Positions 1 to 14,194 of a stretch of 64,000 bases of DNA are shown here, piece after piece. The position numbers and the translations under genes were made by a program. Source of the DNA: Acanthaster planci (lineage: Eukaryota; Echinodermata; Asteroidea; Valvatida; Acanthasteridae); NCBI RefSeq assembly GCF_001949145.1, contig NW_019091469.1, forward strand, positions 145,701 through 209,700, in the 5' to 3' direction. The notes below the pieces were generated by a model. That model worked only from the letters and a program-made list of their open reading frames with translations, was not told the origin of the DNA and ran no database searches. The first letter of the stretch is position 1. Each line of letters starts with the position of its first letter.

Positions 1-916
1 GTTTTCTTGTTATTTTTAGCACTGAATGTATACCAGTGTCACTGAACCCCAATTTTTACAGTAATGGCAATTTATAATTGACATTTTAGATAGCCTGCTT
101 AGAATTTAGCAGTACACACAAATGTGGGGCACTTTGCATCCAAATTTGCCTCACTTTATTGGGGCATTCATCAGTAAAGTGCATGAAAATGAGACACTTG
201 AGAAATTGTCTGACCTCAATATATAAATTTCCGGATACTAAACGGGATTGGAAACTTTGATGAAGTGATAGATGAACAAGCACTTCAGCAAAATTAGGGC
301 TTGTAACTGTTTTTGATACATGTATACACTTGATGCTTTATTTGCATAATGTAGCCAGGTACTGTTGGGTTGATTTGGTTAAATGGCAATGGTTGTTTGC
401 CTGCTTTGGAGATTGTGTTAGGCTGCCTCTGAAACTGTTGTCTAGTCTTCACTCAGGTCCATGTCTTAACCCATGGAAAAGCATATGGACCTGCTGACCA
501 TAGAAACATAACTGTTGCCTGTTTCAAGCAGCATGGGATCCTTGCAAAAATACTGTCTTTATGCTTTTTTTAGCCTGGACATAGTGAGAAGGACTTGTGC
601 CCTGTTCTGTAAAAATGAGTTGTGAGTTACCAGACCAACTTTTGAGTTACAGGCCTTTTAAGGAGTTTTGTACCATGTCGCTCAGTAGAAACCCTCAACA
701 TTTTCATCCATCATGATTCCAAAATGAGTGATACACAAAAACAAAGAGCTTCGCTTTCTCTTTCAACTGCAAACTTAAACAAAATTTCTGGAAAAAAAAT
801 GGCTTTCTGACTCATTTCCACAGAACAGGTCACATTTGTTGAGCTGTTTGTGAATCACGTGAAAGTTGAATGTGAAGCTGTCCTTGAAAAATGTCAAACT
901 GCAGCTGAGGCTTTTT
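1..916. other. Non-coding stretch left of the gap
   Basis: AT-rich DNA with many stops in all frames. I see no exon, repeat array or RNA gene. It is either upstream of the RhoGEF gene or inside a very long 5' intron. Confidence 0.5.
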
Positions 917-1613
917 NNNNNNNNNNNNNNNNNNNNNNNNNNNNNNNNNNNNNNNNNNNNNNNNNNNNNNNNNNNNNNNNNNNNNNNNNNNNNNNNNNNN
1001 NNNNNNNNNNNNNNNNNNNNNNNNNNNNNNNNNNNNNNNNNNNNNNNNNNNNNNNNNNNNNNNNNNNNNNNNNNNNNNNNNNNNNNNNNNNNNNNNNNNN
1101 NNNNNNNNNNNNNNNNNNNNNNNNNNNNNNNNNNNNNNNNNNNNNNNNNNNNNNNNNNNNNNNNNNNNNNNNNNNNNNNNNNNNNNNNNNNNNNNNNNNN
1201 NNNNNNNNNNNNNNNNNNNNNNNNNNNNNNNNNNNNNNNNNNNNNNNNNNNNNNNNNNNNNNNNNNNNNNNNNNNNNNNNNNNNNNNNNNNNNNNNNNNN
1301 NNNNNNNNNNNNNNNNNNNNNNNNNNNNNNNNNNNNNNNNNNNNNNNNNNNNNNNNNNNNNNNNNNNNNNNNNNNNNNNNNNNNNNNNNNNNNNNNNNNN
1401 NNNNNNNNNNNNNNNNNNNNNNNNNNNNNNNNNNNNNNNNNNNNNNNNNNNNNNNNNNNNNNNNNNNNNNNNNNNNNNNNNNNNNNNNNNNNNNNNNNNN
1501 NNNNNNNNNNNNNNNNNNNNNNNNNNNNNNNNNNNNNNNNNNNNNNNNNNNNNNNNNNNNNNNNNNNNNNNNNNNNNNNNNNNNNNNNNNNNNNNNNNNN
1601 NNNNNNNNNNNNN
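917..1613. other. Assembly gap (697 N)
   Basis: A run of N replaces the sequence. The DNA to its right (1614-1850) is richer in G, C and CpG than the surrounding region, and reading frames run open into the gap from both sides only because N codons contain no stop. Any exon or promoter here would be invisible. Confidence 0.99.
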
Positions 1614-2566
1614 GGGATTTGCCATTGGACAGCAAACCAGCAGCCAGCCACAGACCGCCCACACGGCCGTTGCACCCAAACGAGACTGCAGGTCAAGCAC
1701 GCGTGCAGGCGGCCCTCCTTGCTGGACAGACTCTGTCATCGGGACACCCGGTGCAAATTGTCGGCATTCACTCTCTTTCCCTCTCTCCCCTGGATGCCCT
1801 TCCGGTTTGGCAGGAAGAGAGATAGCAGAAATTTTGCTCATCATCGTACGGAGGAGGGTTTTACGTGTGGTGCGTGTTGGGGGGGTGGTGGTGGTGCTGT
1901 AAGCCTAGTGGGCACCGTCGCAAGACGTTTCTCTTTGGGTTGATATTCTATCTGTCTAAAACAACCACCCGAGGCCAGATGGTTGTCACACGAAGGTACA
2001 GTAGTTCAGTGACACTTGGACAATGCCTGCCGTCGAACTCAACCCCCCCCATACACACACACACACTGAAGACTCTATCTACTGACCCACATCTGGTGAC
2101 TTACGAAACTGATTAGATTCATCCTTGGGGAAAGAGAAGTAGGAAGGGTTTGTGGAAAGTTTCTCTGGAATTATTCAGCATTCTATCGACCATGGGCATG
2201 CTGGGGGTAATAAGGTTGGAAGAAATTGGGAAGCTATCACTTTCAAGTTCATGTTACATGTACATGTACATATGACGCTGTACACTTACATGAATTTTTA
2301 GTTTTTAAGGAAATATCAGCATTATTGGTTTCCTTTTAATAGATTTTGGTCATTCACAAAAAATGGCTCAGTGCCCCACAGTCGCATTGCTATGAAGCAG
2401 TGGTGGGGGAACAGTTTTGAAAATATTAAAGCAGTTGTAGCCTTTATGAAAATTACCTAAATATGAGGCATAGGTTATGCTATCTTTGGACCTGCCAAGA
2501 GGTGGGGTGCATGTGTCTCCAAGGGGACTAAGGAGGGAGAGGAATAATGGCCCCTGGGCACATCGC

Positions 2567-2613
2567 CACTGTCCTTTCCCCCTACCCCACTGTCCTTTCC
2601 CCCTACCCCACTG
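2567..2613. repeat. 21-bp tandem repeat, about 2.2 copies
   Basis: The unit CACTGTCCTTTCCCCCTACCC is present twice in perfect tandem, at 2567 and 2588, followed by a partial third copy. It is pyrimidine-rich on the plus strand. It translates into a repeated short peptide in spurious open frames, which is not evidence of coding. Confidence 0.9.
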
Positions 2614-5600
2614 TTGCTATCTCAGAAAAAAAAAATTTCTTGGCTCTGAGGAGATTTTTTGGAAAGGCTGCCAGGATACATGCATCTTTGTTAAAAGTGC
2701 ATGAAAATTTCGAATGTCTCACACAGAATGTACAGTTATGGTACATCTAAAAATAGTCTCTACCTTTGGCTCCGTTTTTGGAGACAGGGTTTTTTTGCCG
2801 GCATGGATTTAGGACAGCACCATGCTCGGCGGATCTTCAGAAGTGATAATGGAATTCATACATACTGATAGTTGTGCAGTTAGAGTCATTCTCTTGCCAT
2901 CACTTGGTGTTCTGCTCAATACTCTAAATTTTTTGGCGCATTTTCCAGCATGTTTCTTCTGCAGCCAAGGTGATAATGGCATTCATGTACACACATGTAC
3001 GGTTCCATTTATTCCATTTACGTCACACAGATGCATTCCTCCTTGGCAAAAATTTGTCGTCTAGTTCTGGGACACAATCATCTGCTGAGTGTCAGCACCA
3101 TCGAAATTGGGTCATTCCACGTGTTTCTAAAAGTGAATTAGCGTCGGCAAGACCATTCATTTTTAAATTCACTTTGGTGGATGTTTCTTCTGCATATTCA
3201 GCCACGTGTAATATTTGAATGTACCTCGGATTATGTATTGATGGCGAATAGAGGATGATCGAGGCTCTTGTTTCAGAAGCTACTAGTAGTAATATGGGAG
3301 ACATCCTCGAAAAAGCAAAACCAAAAGGAAGACGAAAAACCAACATGGCCGTTTGATACCTGGGGCTGTGAGAGCAAGCATTGACAAACAACTGAATGAA
3401 ACAGGCGAGGGGTTTTGGTAAATTGCATCCGAACTTAAGAAGTGGGTTGTTTTTGTTCAATTTGAAATTCATAGACACAACTTGTGTGGATGAAAACAAG
3501 TTTGTCTTCCCCCCTGCTGAATTGGCCTACTTCTTGGCGAAATCAATAGTCTTGGTAGTGGGGCTTTGGCTGCGCAGAGCAAAGGCAGGTTTTCCTAGAG
3601 GACTGCAGGGCAAGATCACTATCCTTCCTCTGTTTGTTTTGATAAGAGCAAAAGTGCATTTCTGTAACCTGCATGTACATGTCCGTTGCATGTTGAGCAC
3701 ACCTTCTTAAAGATTACTGTAGTTTATTTGTTCATGTACAAAACAATATCACAAGCTTACATGTTATATCTTTTACAAATCTGTTAAACCTGTATTAACA
3801 GTTGGAGGTACCATAAAAATGAAATAATTTCTTTTATGCATGCTGGTGTCGGATGTGTCCAGTAATCCTTGTATACATGTACATTTACATGAGATTCTGC
3901 GTACCTTTTTTTAATTGTGGTTGGGACTTGGCATACTTGGTGTGGCCAACAGTAGTCTGGTATGGGTGCACAGAAAGCCACTCATCAGTTACAAAGAGGT
4001 GCTGACAAGTGCTTGAATATGTACATGTACAGTTCCTGCTGTGTGTCCAGTGCCTGTGTAAAGATGATGTGGGTTTGTGCACATTCTGATGAAAACAAAG
4101 CCATGACTAGACGTTGTGGCTTGCAGCATAGCCTGTCCTATGGAAGCCTAAGGCTAGAAGCTGCTGCTACCTCCTACAAGCCAGTGTTTTGCTCCCAGCT
4201 GCTGTCAGTTGACTTAGAGTGGTCAAAGTCGTTAGGCGGCCCCTCTTGCTTATCACCAGCATGTGGTCAAATACATGTACACGTAAATAGTAAAAAGCAC
4301 AATGAGGACATGTTGCAGACAGAAGCCACAACACACACACAGGTTTAAGTTGAAACCAATTCTGGCTGTCCATTAAAAGATGTCCATTTTCATACTCATC
4401 TGTATATAAATTTGTCACACATGTAAGTCTGACAATCCTCTCAGAAAACCTTGCCTCACTTGGACTTGGAGTCGCCAAACTGAAGTTGAATACAAAGGCG
4501 AATGTTTCAACATACTTTTCCGGGGTATTTAATAAGAAAATGCGACTTAAATTCATGTACACATTTTAGCTTTAGAGAGGTATGAAATAAATGTACATGT
4601 ACATAGCCCAGTAACATTGCAGTGGGTCTGGCTTTTGCATCAACTGAGATGTACACATGTACCATATATCACATTAACTCAAACCAGGCCTTCAAGAGTA
4701 TACATGTACATATGAAATGTAACTGCATACAGGGAACAAGGCTACAAAAATAGGCAATTCCCCAGGTTATCTAGATTAGTCTGTGACCTGCCCTTTGAAT
4801 GCCTTTGTAAATATTGCCACTAGTCTGTGCCCAATGAAGTGTTGTTAGGACAGTGACCCACTTGCCCCAAAACATGCACTGTCAAAAGGTTTACTGTATG
4901 CCTACTTCTTGTGGGCTTAATACTTTTTTATGTTATTATGTCTGGCCTGTGGTTTTGGCTGCAGACACATTAGTTGCTCACCTGGATGTTATATTATCGG
5001 TGCCACAGATTTATCTGCAATCTGGCAGCGAGATTAACCACATTGTTCTCCTGCCCCATCTTTTTATGACTTAGGAATCAAAGTCGTGGGCGCCAAGAGG
5101 TTTTTTCCTGACACTTGGCAAATCCATCATTAAAGGAATGTGACAAACTTCACTGGGTGTATATATAACAGTTCTAGCTCAGTGCTGGTAAACTGAAACT
5201 CATTATGAGGTGACAAAAGGGCTGAAGTGGCCTGTCATTGGGTCCTCCAGACATTGTGGTTGTGGCTTGGAGTCCTTTGTAAGGTGACATTATTCAGCCT
5301 TTGAGCACAGATAGCCTCTTGTTTCCAAAGAGGAAAGTTCATTCTATTGTTCCAAAAGTACAAACATCTGATTGAGAGTTTGTTCAGCTTAATACTGGTA
5401 GATCAAATTTCCACCCAAACAATTTCTTTTTCAACATATTTCAGCCTGCTTGGGAGTAATTTTCTCTGAGAATTAAATCGTTGTCCATTCTTTAGCCATT
5501 CTCTAGTTTGAGTGGGCTATGGTATTAAATTTCACTGTCAGAAATCGGAGAGCACTTTCAAGTTTTTAAGTTCCCCATAATTCAGGGAACCACGAATTCT

Positions 5601-8234
5601 TTACTCATACGGACATTTTGCATGCACTAACTGCACGCATGCATGTTAATCTACTTATCTAGTAGGCAGCCCTTAATGAAGACAGTTGGTGCCATTTGAA
5701 GTTCATGTACAGGAGTGTGCACCATCCTAAAATTGCTATGCTTAGGCCTACCCTTCAGCATTCTTGGGTACCATACTGGGAACAACTTACACGTACATGC
5801 AAAGTCCATGGGTAATTGAGCTCACCGGAGGAGATATTCTGTAGGCATTTTTCAAAAGCAACAGACCACAGCAAAAGGTTGTGCCCAGCTTTCTGAAAGA
5901 ATGTGAATGAAGAATTTTGATAACACAGTAGCGTTTCACAGCATCAGGCCTTCATGTAGAGCGCTTTTGAATTGACTGTGGAGGAGTACACAACATTGAT
6001 GAACGACCAGTCAGTTTATGTGTGCTCTCTTTTTCTCCAGTCATTGTCAGCCAAGTGTTTGTTGTATAAGAAACCAGTTTGTTTCCCTGGGATTTACGTG
6101 AAAAGATTTGGCTTTGAGAAGGTAGAAAATAAGGGATTTTAATGCCAAGCTTGTTGAAAAGGGTACTGTGGAAGTGATAAACTTTAAGCTCAGTACAGGA
6201 ATGGTTTTCAGCAAAGGATACTCAAGAGTCAAAGGAAATAGTTTTTATCTCAATATTGTGCTATTGTATGAGTTGCTTACAGTCTGACAGGTGATGTGTT
6301 GGATTGGAAGAGTATAGAGTACCGAAGTGTGATGTCACTGTGAACCAGAAAGTGCAGTGCAAACGAATGGAAGACGCGCGCGTGTTGGTTCACGCGCTGG
6401 TTCTTGCGCTAATACCTTTTTCACGCTAATTGTATTCACTTCGATACTCTATTGTTACTATCAGAAGTCTCTGGTAGTTTCAGGAACTTTGAGTAGGGTC
6501 CAACCACACAATGCAACAAACTGCAAGTAATGAGTGTATGAGCATGTTTCATTGACAGTGTAGCTCTCACCTTCATTATATGGCAAATTTTCTATGTTGT
6601 GAGCTTTTGTAATGGATTAGTAAACATATCCTTGTGTGGTTTGCAGGCTTTGTGCTCAGTACAATTGCTTGCTTGAAATCTCATGGAAGTGGACCCAACG
6701 TTTGGCAAATTACAAGAAGTTGAATTGTAAAGTGTGCCACTTGGAAAGAGAAAACCTAATTTGACATGTTACTGCATGGGCACCAGGGTCATTACCATTG
6801 GGTTCATTTCTGTACTTTACTTTGTCGCACACATCATTGCAAACTGCTGTGCATCCCAGTGTAAACAGAAAGTGACTTTATGAGCATGCGTGTGACAGTG
6901 TTGTTTCCTGAGAGATTCTATTTGTTTGTTAAGCACATGGCTTGATCACAGTCTCTCCTCTCATTGGATTGATTATGACAGCAAAAGGTGTGAGAATGCT
7001 ATCACCATCTACCGATAGAAAATCACATGGCTATTCATACACACGATTCACGTGCGTCATTATGTCACCTGGAATTTCAATTGACGAGTTCATGAGTGGT
7101 CAAAAGTTACAGGAGGCAGGCTGTTTCCAAAAAACATTTAACAATTGTTGTCTGCGGTGTAGGGGTCCATGATGTTTTGTAAACCAGAGGGGGCAAATGG
7201 CACTCGTTTCCCCCCGGGGGTGTACAAAACCCATGGACCCCATCACAGCAGTCAATAATTGTTTTGTTACACACTGTACCATGGTTATAGATTACTATGT
7301 ATGTGTACTACATGTATATGCATATTTTATTGCAAGATAAATTAAAACACTTTGACAAATTGAAACACTTGAATAGCAAATTGGACATTAAATTACAAGG
7401 CAAATTATTGAATGTATGTCCTTTGTTGTCCTATGTTTTTGTTTTCCTTTTGGGGGGAAGAAATGTAGGATTTATAACAAACTGATTTACTAGAGAAACC
7501 TTGGATTCATAAGGCTCTGGGTTTTGTCAATAGTTAAATTTCAAGATTGACAAGATTGAAGAGCAGGTGAGACGAGACAACAGCATGAGCATTTTATATA
7601 AAGAGCAATGGCGATCCCAGCAGAAACAGTGGTCAGAGCATACTTACATGTACTTTCCACGAGCATAGCTGGGTGCATGAACAGAAGTTTAATAATCCAC
7701 AGGTCTCCGTCATGGTCAGAGTGAAGAGAGTAGCACTTGTGAATGGGACACATTGCTTCAGTGTCCCACACATAGTTCACATCTCCTACAACAATTGATG
7801 CGAAGTACCACTGCGGCTTTTAACCCTCATACCCAAGATTATACAATTACAATGCAGTAGACACGACACGACAAGACTTGCTGTGAGAAGATCACCGTTT
7901 TCCATCATTTTCTGCAGCCTGGCAATCCGTCAGTATGCTCAACATTTGAATGATACATGCACGCTTGTAACATATCACGTGATCGATTCGCGACCAATAG
8001 AAATGCACTATCTATGACCATGGTACAACAATCATCCTTGTCTAATGCCACAGCTGTTCACAGCATTGTGCTGATGGCAAAATTGTAGCCACAGCCAAGA
8101 TATACCCCACCATGTAGCTGTGACACATGGTGGTTTGCAGACATGTACACCTATTTTGCTGTACATTATGTATGTATATACTCCCGTATCAAAATAATAC
8201 TCTAGGTAGTGGCTGCACAGTGTCCAAACTACAT

Positions 8235-8276
8235 ACATGTACATGTACATGTACATGTACATGTACATGTACATGT
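8235..8276. repeat. (ACATGT)7 palindromic microsatellite
   Basis: Seven perfect copies of the 6-bp self-complementary unit ACATGT. Because the unit is its own reverse complement, the array reads the same on both strands and can form hairpins. It produces apparent Met-Tyr or His-Val repeats in open frames on the minus strand; these are artefacts of the array. Confidence 0.97.
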
Positions 8277-11200
8277 ATGTGTTCTTGAGGGCAGATAGTC
8301 CGTGTTACATGTACTTCAAGCTCCAGAGGGTACTGGAAATTCTGTGATGCATATGTACCCGCAAAATTTAACCGCACCTGTGCTCTTGACAAATGATGGT
8401 GAATGAACGTGTAATTTCTGTATTTAAAAAGTGAGAGTTTGGCTGTGCAATGTTGAATAGGTATGAATTACTGCAAGTAATATGTGGTATTAAATTGTTT
8501 GGTTGGTGGCAGGACAGTTGTATTTGTGGTCCTTTACCTGAACAGTAAGCCCTGTCTTCACAAGAGTTCTTGCTCCCATTGCTTGGTCAAGGATACCCTC
8601 TGGCATTTAGTGCTCTGCATAAAGAAAAAAAGGCCTTGGTTTGGGGAATTTCAGAAGAGTCTGTGAGGGAAAATATACACACATGGTCTTTAAACTGATT
8701 TATATGTTTATTTATCTCTTACGCCTCAGTCAAGCAATGAGGTTGTTGCTGTCATGTACATTTCTATTTGAACACCAGCCCCTGACTAGGTCTACTTAGT
8801 TAAAACGGGGGTTCAAAGTAACAGCAGCTTTGAAGAAGAAACTTGCAGTACGTTGAGGATGGATTTGTTAGAAGCTCTTAAATCCTAAATGGTTTAACTT
8901 GTGTGATAAGTTAACTGGTTTTGGCAAAATGTCATTAAAGGTTAAATAAATCAGAGCTGTCTGATAATTCCTTTCCAGTTTTATTTTTTGAAAGTGCATC
9001 TTGGTGGTAAAGATTTACATACAGAAAAGAAAAACCATCTATCCTGACATGTATGAAAATTTGTGCTGTGAAACATTCATACTGTAAAATGTATCACTGC
9101 TGTAGATGCCTTTTACTCTTTGTTGGGAACATTCACGGATTTGCGAAAATCCCTGCAGTGAACCTGAGGTACCTGCTGCAGAGTAACACCGAATGAGAAT
9201 GCTAGTTGAAGAAAGTCGGTTTATCTGAAAACATGCACATTCTGACAAATGCAGTCTAAAGTGTACAAGGAGTCAGCACCCAAGGGCAAAATGTTCAGAT
9301 ATATCCATCCAAACTCAGAAACATGCTGTAGCAATTTTAGACGGGCTTGAACTCTGTTGTAAACGTGACTGGAGACAAATCATCTTCAGAGACCCCGTAT
9401 GTGAAAGTGGAAGGCCATCTGGACCCTGCTGTCTGCGTGCTTCATCTCCATAGTCCTCTCGTGTTTCCAGTTCACTCCAACTTCCATTCCTGCTCTGCAC
9501 TTGGGAGAAATGCTGTGCTCTGATGGCACAATCCTTCAAGATATACACACGCACAATTAAGGCCTAATTAGAAAACTAGTGGAAACACACTTGTGTGGGC
9601 TGGCAAATCTTGAGTACATGGTTTATTGTGTCTCTGCCTTTGACTGCAATTACCAGTCCTGATATAAATGTTTCCATTACAACATATCAGTTGATTCCTG
9701 CCTGGATATATTTTTACGCGGTTATGTCTCACACAAGTCAACACTTTTCTTGAATGTGTTCAGTTGCTCATGGTGTTTACTGATAGTCACATGTGTTTGA
9801 TACATAAATACATACATATTGACATGGTATACTGTAAAATTTCTCTCTCGTCACTGTAACATATTGCAAGCTTGTTTTACAGGCCAACCCATTAGATATA
9901 CAGCATGTAACTTGAGTTATTAATGCAAAAATTTATTTCAGAAATTTGGTATCCCCATCGTGCCTTCTGCTCATTGTGTAGTTTTCTTCTTTGTTGTTTG
10001 AGTTTGAGATGGTTGTCAGCGACAGTGAAATTTGACTTGAGGCCCAACTTCAATGAGCTTAAAAGCTGGAAATCAACCAACCAACCAACATCCACCCACA
10101 GACAAAATGAATTGCGTGACGCTGTTGTCTGGTAACCCATTTGTCCTTATCAAACATTTTCCGTGCCTATGCACATGTACATGTAGCACATTAGCATACA
10201 CGTATGAGCATTTTACCATGAGCAGCTCCACAAACTGGTCCCAATTTTTGCAGTTCCGTGAATGTTGAGAATCATTCTCTGCTGACTATGCCAGTGCAGA
10301 GCTTCGCACATCTGCAGTGGCGAGATGACTATGAAATATTGCCGTCTTGATGGTATCCATGATATGCAGCTGTAGACACATTATAGTTTAAGGGGACCTG
10401 TGGGAGAACAGAGTGTACAACCCCTGTGCAGGGGGTACCCCATAGCGGAAATATTTTATGATCCTGGGGACTTCCGTCTGTTTGGTGATTTGATGGGTTT
10501 TCCAAACTCAATTCAGACCAGCCTCCAGACTGCCAATTTGGACTGAGGTCTGTCTCACTGACTTTGGACCACTGTCAGGGACATTTGGTAAATTGTTTGC
10601 CACATTGTGCTACCTTGCAAAGATGACTGTTGCACCATCATTGGAAGTCACTCCTTGTGTAGTAATGTTGTTTCTTTTTTCAGAGAAATTCCTACAGGGA
10701 TGTTCATTGGCAGACCCAGCATTTGTAAAAGGGGAGGGGACAAATGGAGGTGAAACCTATATGAGTGTTTTCTTTTTCTTTTTGTTGAAAATTTCTGTTT
10801 TTAAGTAGCCAGTTGAGAGCGCATGAAACCAGAAAAGACAAATTTTATCCTCCTTTACATTCAAAAAAGAAAAAAAAAATCTAAAATCGGGGTTGGTGTT
10901 GGGTATGGCCCTCTTTGAATCCACCTCAATGTTGTTCAGCTTTGAGCAGACAAAGTGAGCTATTCAGCAACTCACCAAATACTGGACAAACAAGAACACT
11001 TCCTTATCATCCACCACATCACTAAGTTGACACACAAGGGAGTCAATCACTAATCATATATTGGACAGCTTTCCTGTGGACAGCAGAAATCTTGTCATCA
11101 ACAAAGAGCCAGTCTTGTTTGTTCGTTCTTAATTGCATCCTAAGAGACTGTAGGGAATGAAATCCGACTCCACACTGAAAAACAGTTGGACCCTGAATAG

Positions 11201-13819
11201 CTGGCCTGCCCGCCCACGGATTTTCACAAATCCAACCTCATTTGGCAAAAGAAGAAGAAAACATTTTGCTAGTCATGTGTCGTTTAGACTGATGCCCTGT
11301 GAGCAGCACATGGGAAAGTCATCAACATTATTCAAGTGTTTTGATTAATAACTTCAAGGAAAATATTTGTGCTATGCACACGTTTTCTGGTGGCAGACAT
11401 GTCCGTATTTTGGAGGGAAAAATGAAGGGAGGAGATGACATTGTCAGGAACTAATTGATCTTTTTTTCCCCTCTTTTGTGGGGGAAGGGAGAGAAGGCGT
11501 TGTGACAATTTATGTTACAGGTAGAGGCACTGAATGTGGAGCATACACTCCTTGGAGGGCATTTTCAGGGATAACAAAATTTTGTCCTTCTATTGCTGTT
11601 TACATTCTGAATGCATTTTAAATTCATTTTTTGCAGCTGTTGCCAGTTAAATGCAACTCCTTGAATCTTTTACTATCAGAAGACAGTAGAGAAAATGGCA
11701 CATTTGTTGAGTCTAATGACTATAACATTCAAAATTGTCATTCGGCCCGCCTTGGCTTATTCGGATAATCTAGACACTCCTTTTATCCACAGTCCCTCTG
11801 CAGTAAGTTTGCATTCACCTTTAACAGTCTGGTTTCCCTCCCAAACTCCTCAAGGCAGATAACCCATCATGAAATGATTGATGGTTACTCAGATGGTATT
11901 CCCTGTACACACACCGAGGACTATTTTTGTGTCAAAATTAGTTGATGTCTTGATTTTTGCTCTTTTTGTCAAATTCTTGGGTGTGTTGTATTTATGTAAG
12001 CCCTGTACAGTTGTTGCAATATTTGCTGTTTTTATTACATATTCCCCTTCGTGTGTGCATCTTTGATACCTGGTTGATGTGGAATTAACCAGCAGTCGTG
12101 TGTGCAGTGAAAATGTGTGTAAACCAGTGTCCCTTATCGGTTCTACCACGCCATCATGGTTCACTGCTCTCTGAAGCTAGTGTGAAGAAGGTATCCATTG
12201 TGTCACTGAAATCTGCTGAGCACACAGATGTATCAAATACAAATATAACGTGTTTAGCATAAACCAGCCACAATCCAAAAAAGTGTAGTTTAATGAAGGC
12301 CTGCATACGCATTGTACACGACATGTTTTGATTGGTTCTCTGAAAATCTGAAAGTGTTTATAGAGTGCAAACTGGCTGTGTTTGGCCTCAAGGGATAGAA
12401 TTGCCAAATCAGGCCTGGTTTCGAAAAGATCTTGGGGAAGTCCATGAAGATCCAGACTCAGCTGTAGAATGCTTTTGTGAAAATAGGGTCCATGATAGTC
12501 TGGGTCGAACAAAGTATAAATGGCTGCACAGAACCGTGACTGTCACCGTCCTTCCCCCCTACCGTACATGTAGCTCTTCACGACACTTCACAGTGTGCAG
12601 CTCCAGCCATTGCTCTGTGCATGTGTTGAAGGTTACCTGTGAACCAGGTGCCCAGTACAATTCTCCTCTGCTAAATCACACATCTGGTAGAGGTTTTACA
12701 CCAGGGCATGCCCAGCCAGCGGTAATGGTGATGGGGATGATGATCAAGCCCTGAATGAGGTCCTAATGCATGAGGATTCTCTAGGAATTGGGTCATTGGG
12801 GTGTAATGATGCAGAACAGAGAGCCAGGCTCAGTCCCCAGACCTGTGCCTAGACTAAACCATCTGTCCTTACATGAACCCTTGCCCTCCCCCCATGTGTC
12901 CCCATATGGTGACCAGACATTCCAAGGTCTGACCGGGCGGAATTTGGGGCTGTATTGGTTTTTCTACCATGTTACTACTGCTAGTAAAACAAATGAGATG
13001 TTAGGGAGTATTTGGTTCCATTTTCATTGGTTTCCTCTAAGTTCCTCCTCCCAATTTTTGCCTGTGAGAGCGATGCTGCAAGTACTGAAACATCGGGCCC
13101 TCCAATTCCTAAACTACTCCGTAGATTGAAAAATAAGACCAGACAGTGTAAGAACAGGCATTCTTAGGTTTGACCTGACCAGTTGGTTCCCTGTTGATTA
13201 TTAAAACTATTTGAGATCTCTTTTCCCAATGTCAATTAAACAAAGACAAGAGACCTTCTCAGAATAACGTGGAACTAAATATTCCAACCCAGCTGCTTGG
13301 TTTCATACTGGTCACTCCAGGATGAAAATACATGTACCGGTATGTGTCTTTGTCTTCCTGATTTTCACCGTAAAGTTTAAATTGTTCTTAGATATTAGCC
13401 TGACGACAAAGTTTGACTGATGCAGTTTGTTTGAAATGAGAAGCATTGAGAGCGAACAAGATTGCTTAAAGAGTATAAAAAAGATTAAGATTTTCATCTC
13501 TTACAGTACTCAACACTGACTGTTTGCCGATGTGCAGTGTATTCATTGCAGGAATGTGGCCATATGGCCTGCCACACGATGTGAATTTTTGTTCCAGTTT
13601 TAGTCGAAATATCAAAGCTTGTACAGCTTGCCTACTTGTTTCAGTTGATTTATTTCCCTCTAAATGATGTGCTGTCTGGGACAACAAATTTTAATGGCAG
13701 TGTGTGGCAAACAGGTCAACGGTGCATAATGGAGTCTTTGCTAAAATTCTAGTTTAGAAATTCAGGTTTATAATGAAGAATCGTGCATATGCATTAGTTT
13801 GGAGAAAAGTGCATGTTTT

Positions 13820-14194
13820 TCTGGAATAAGCCAATTGCGAGTTAAATTTGAATAAAATCTGGTACACTGAGTTATCTGATTGCACATAAACATAACAATT
13901 TGAATTCCCCAGACTAAAGACACTTGCTTTACCTTGTGATTTGGGATAAGCTTTCACATAGCGACCACCATCTCTGGAATGGACTGATTCCTTTGTGCCC
14001 TGCTTATCCATCGAGAACAGTGTATTGTTGCGAGGCGTCTCTTATCTAACTAACCAAAAGCTTGCCCCAAATCACAAGGTATAGCAACAGTGGTTCTAGT
14101 ATGGAGAATTCAAGTTGTTAGGTTTGCGTGAATTTAAAGAACTCAGTGTACCAGATTTGGGTCAAAGTTGACTCGCTGAAGGCTTTTTCCACCA
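13820..14194. repeat. Imperfect inverted repeat (fold-back element)
   Basis: The left arm (about 13820-13954) and the right arm (about 14057-14194) are reverse complements with scattered mismatches. Shared blocks include ATCTGGTACACTGAGTT (left) and its complement (right), and ACCTTGTGATTTGGG. A spacer of about 100 bp separates the arms. This is the shape of a non-autonomous fold-back or MITE-type element; arm ends and target duplications are not sharp, so the family and exact boundaries are unknown. No coding capacity. Confidence 0.8.

Larger units (their letters stand above)
1614..13819. other. Non-coding stretch with simple repeats
   Basis: No convincing exon was found. The longest open frames are under about 140 codons with no recognisable domain and no consistent codon bias. 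The stretch holds a CpG-richer segment beside the gap (1614-1850), a short 21-bp tandem repeat (2567-2613), the ACATGT array (8235-8276) and many isolated ACATGT palindromes (for example 2254-2272, 4018-4031, 4591-4604, 10172-10186). Confidence 0.5.

Noticed and set aside
775-1902. Long open frames of 290-350 codons on both strands
   Set aside because: They consist mostly of undetermined bases in the assembly gap and carry no information.
6370-6415. Short CG-alternating patch (GACGCGCGCGTG)
   Set aside because: Too short to call a CpG island or Z-DNA-forming element with any confidence.
8032-8392. Open frames with Met-Tyr or His-Val repeats
   Set aside because: They are translations of the (ACATGT)7 microsatellite on the minus strand.
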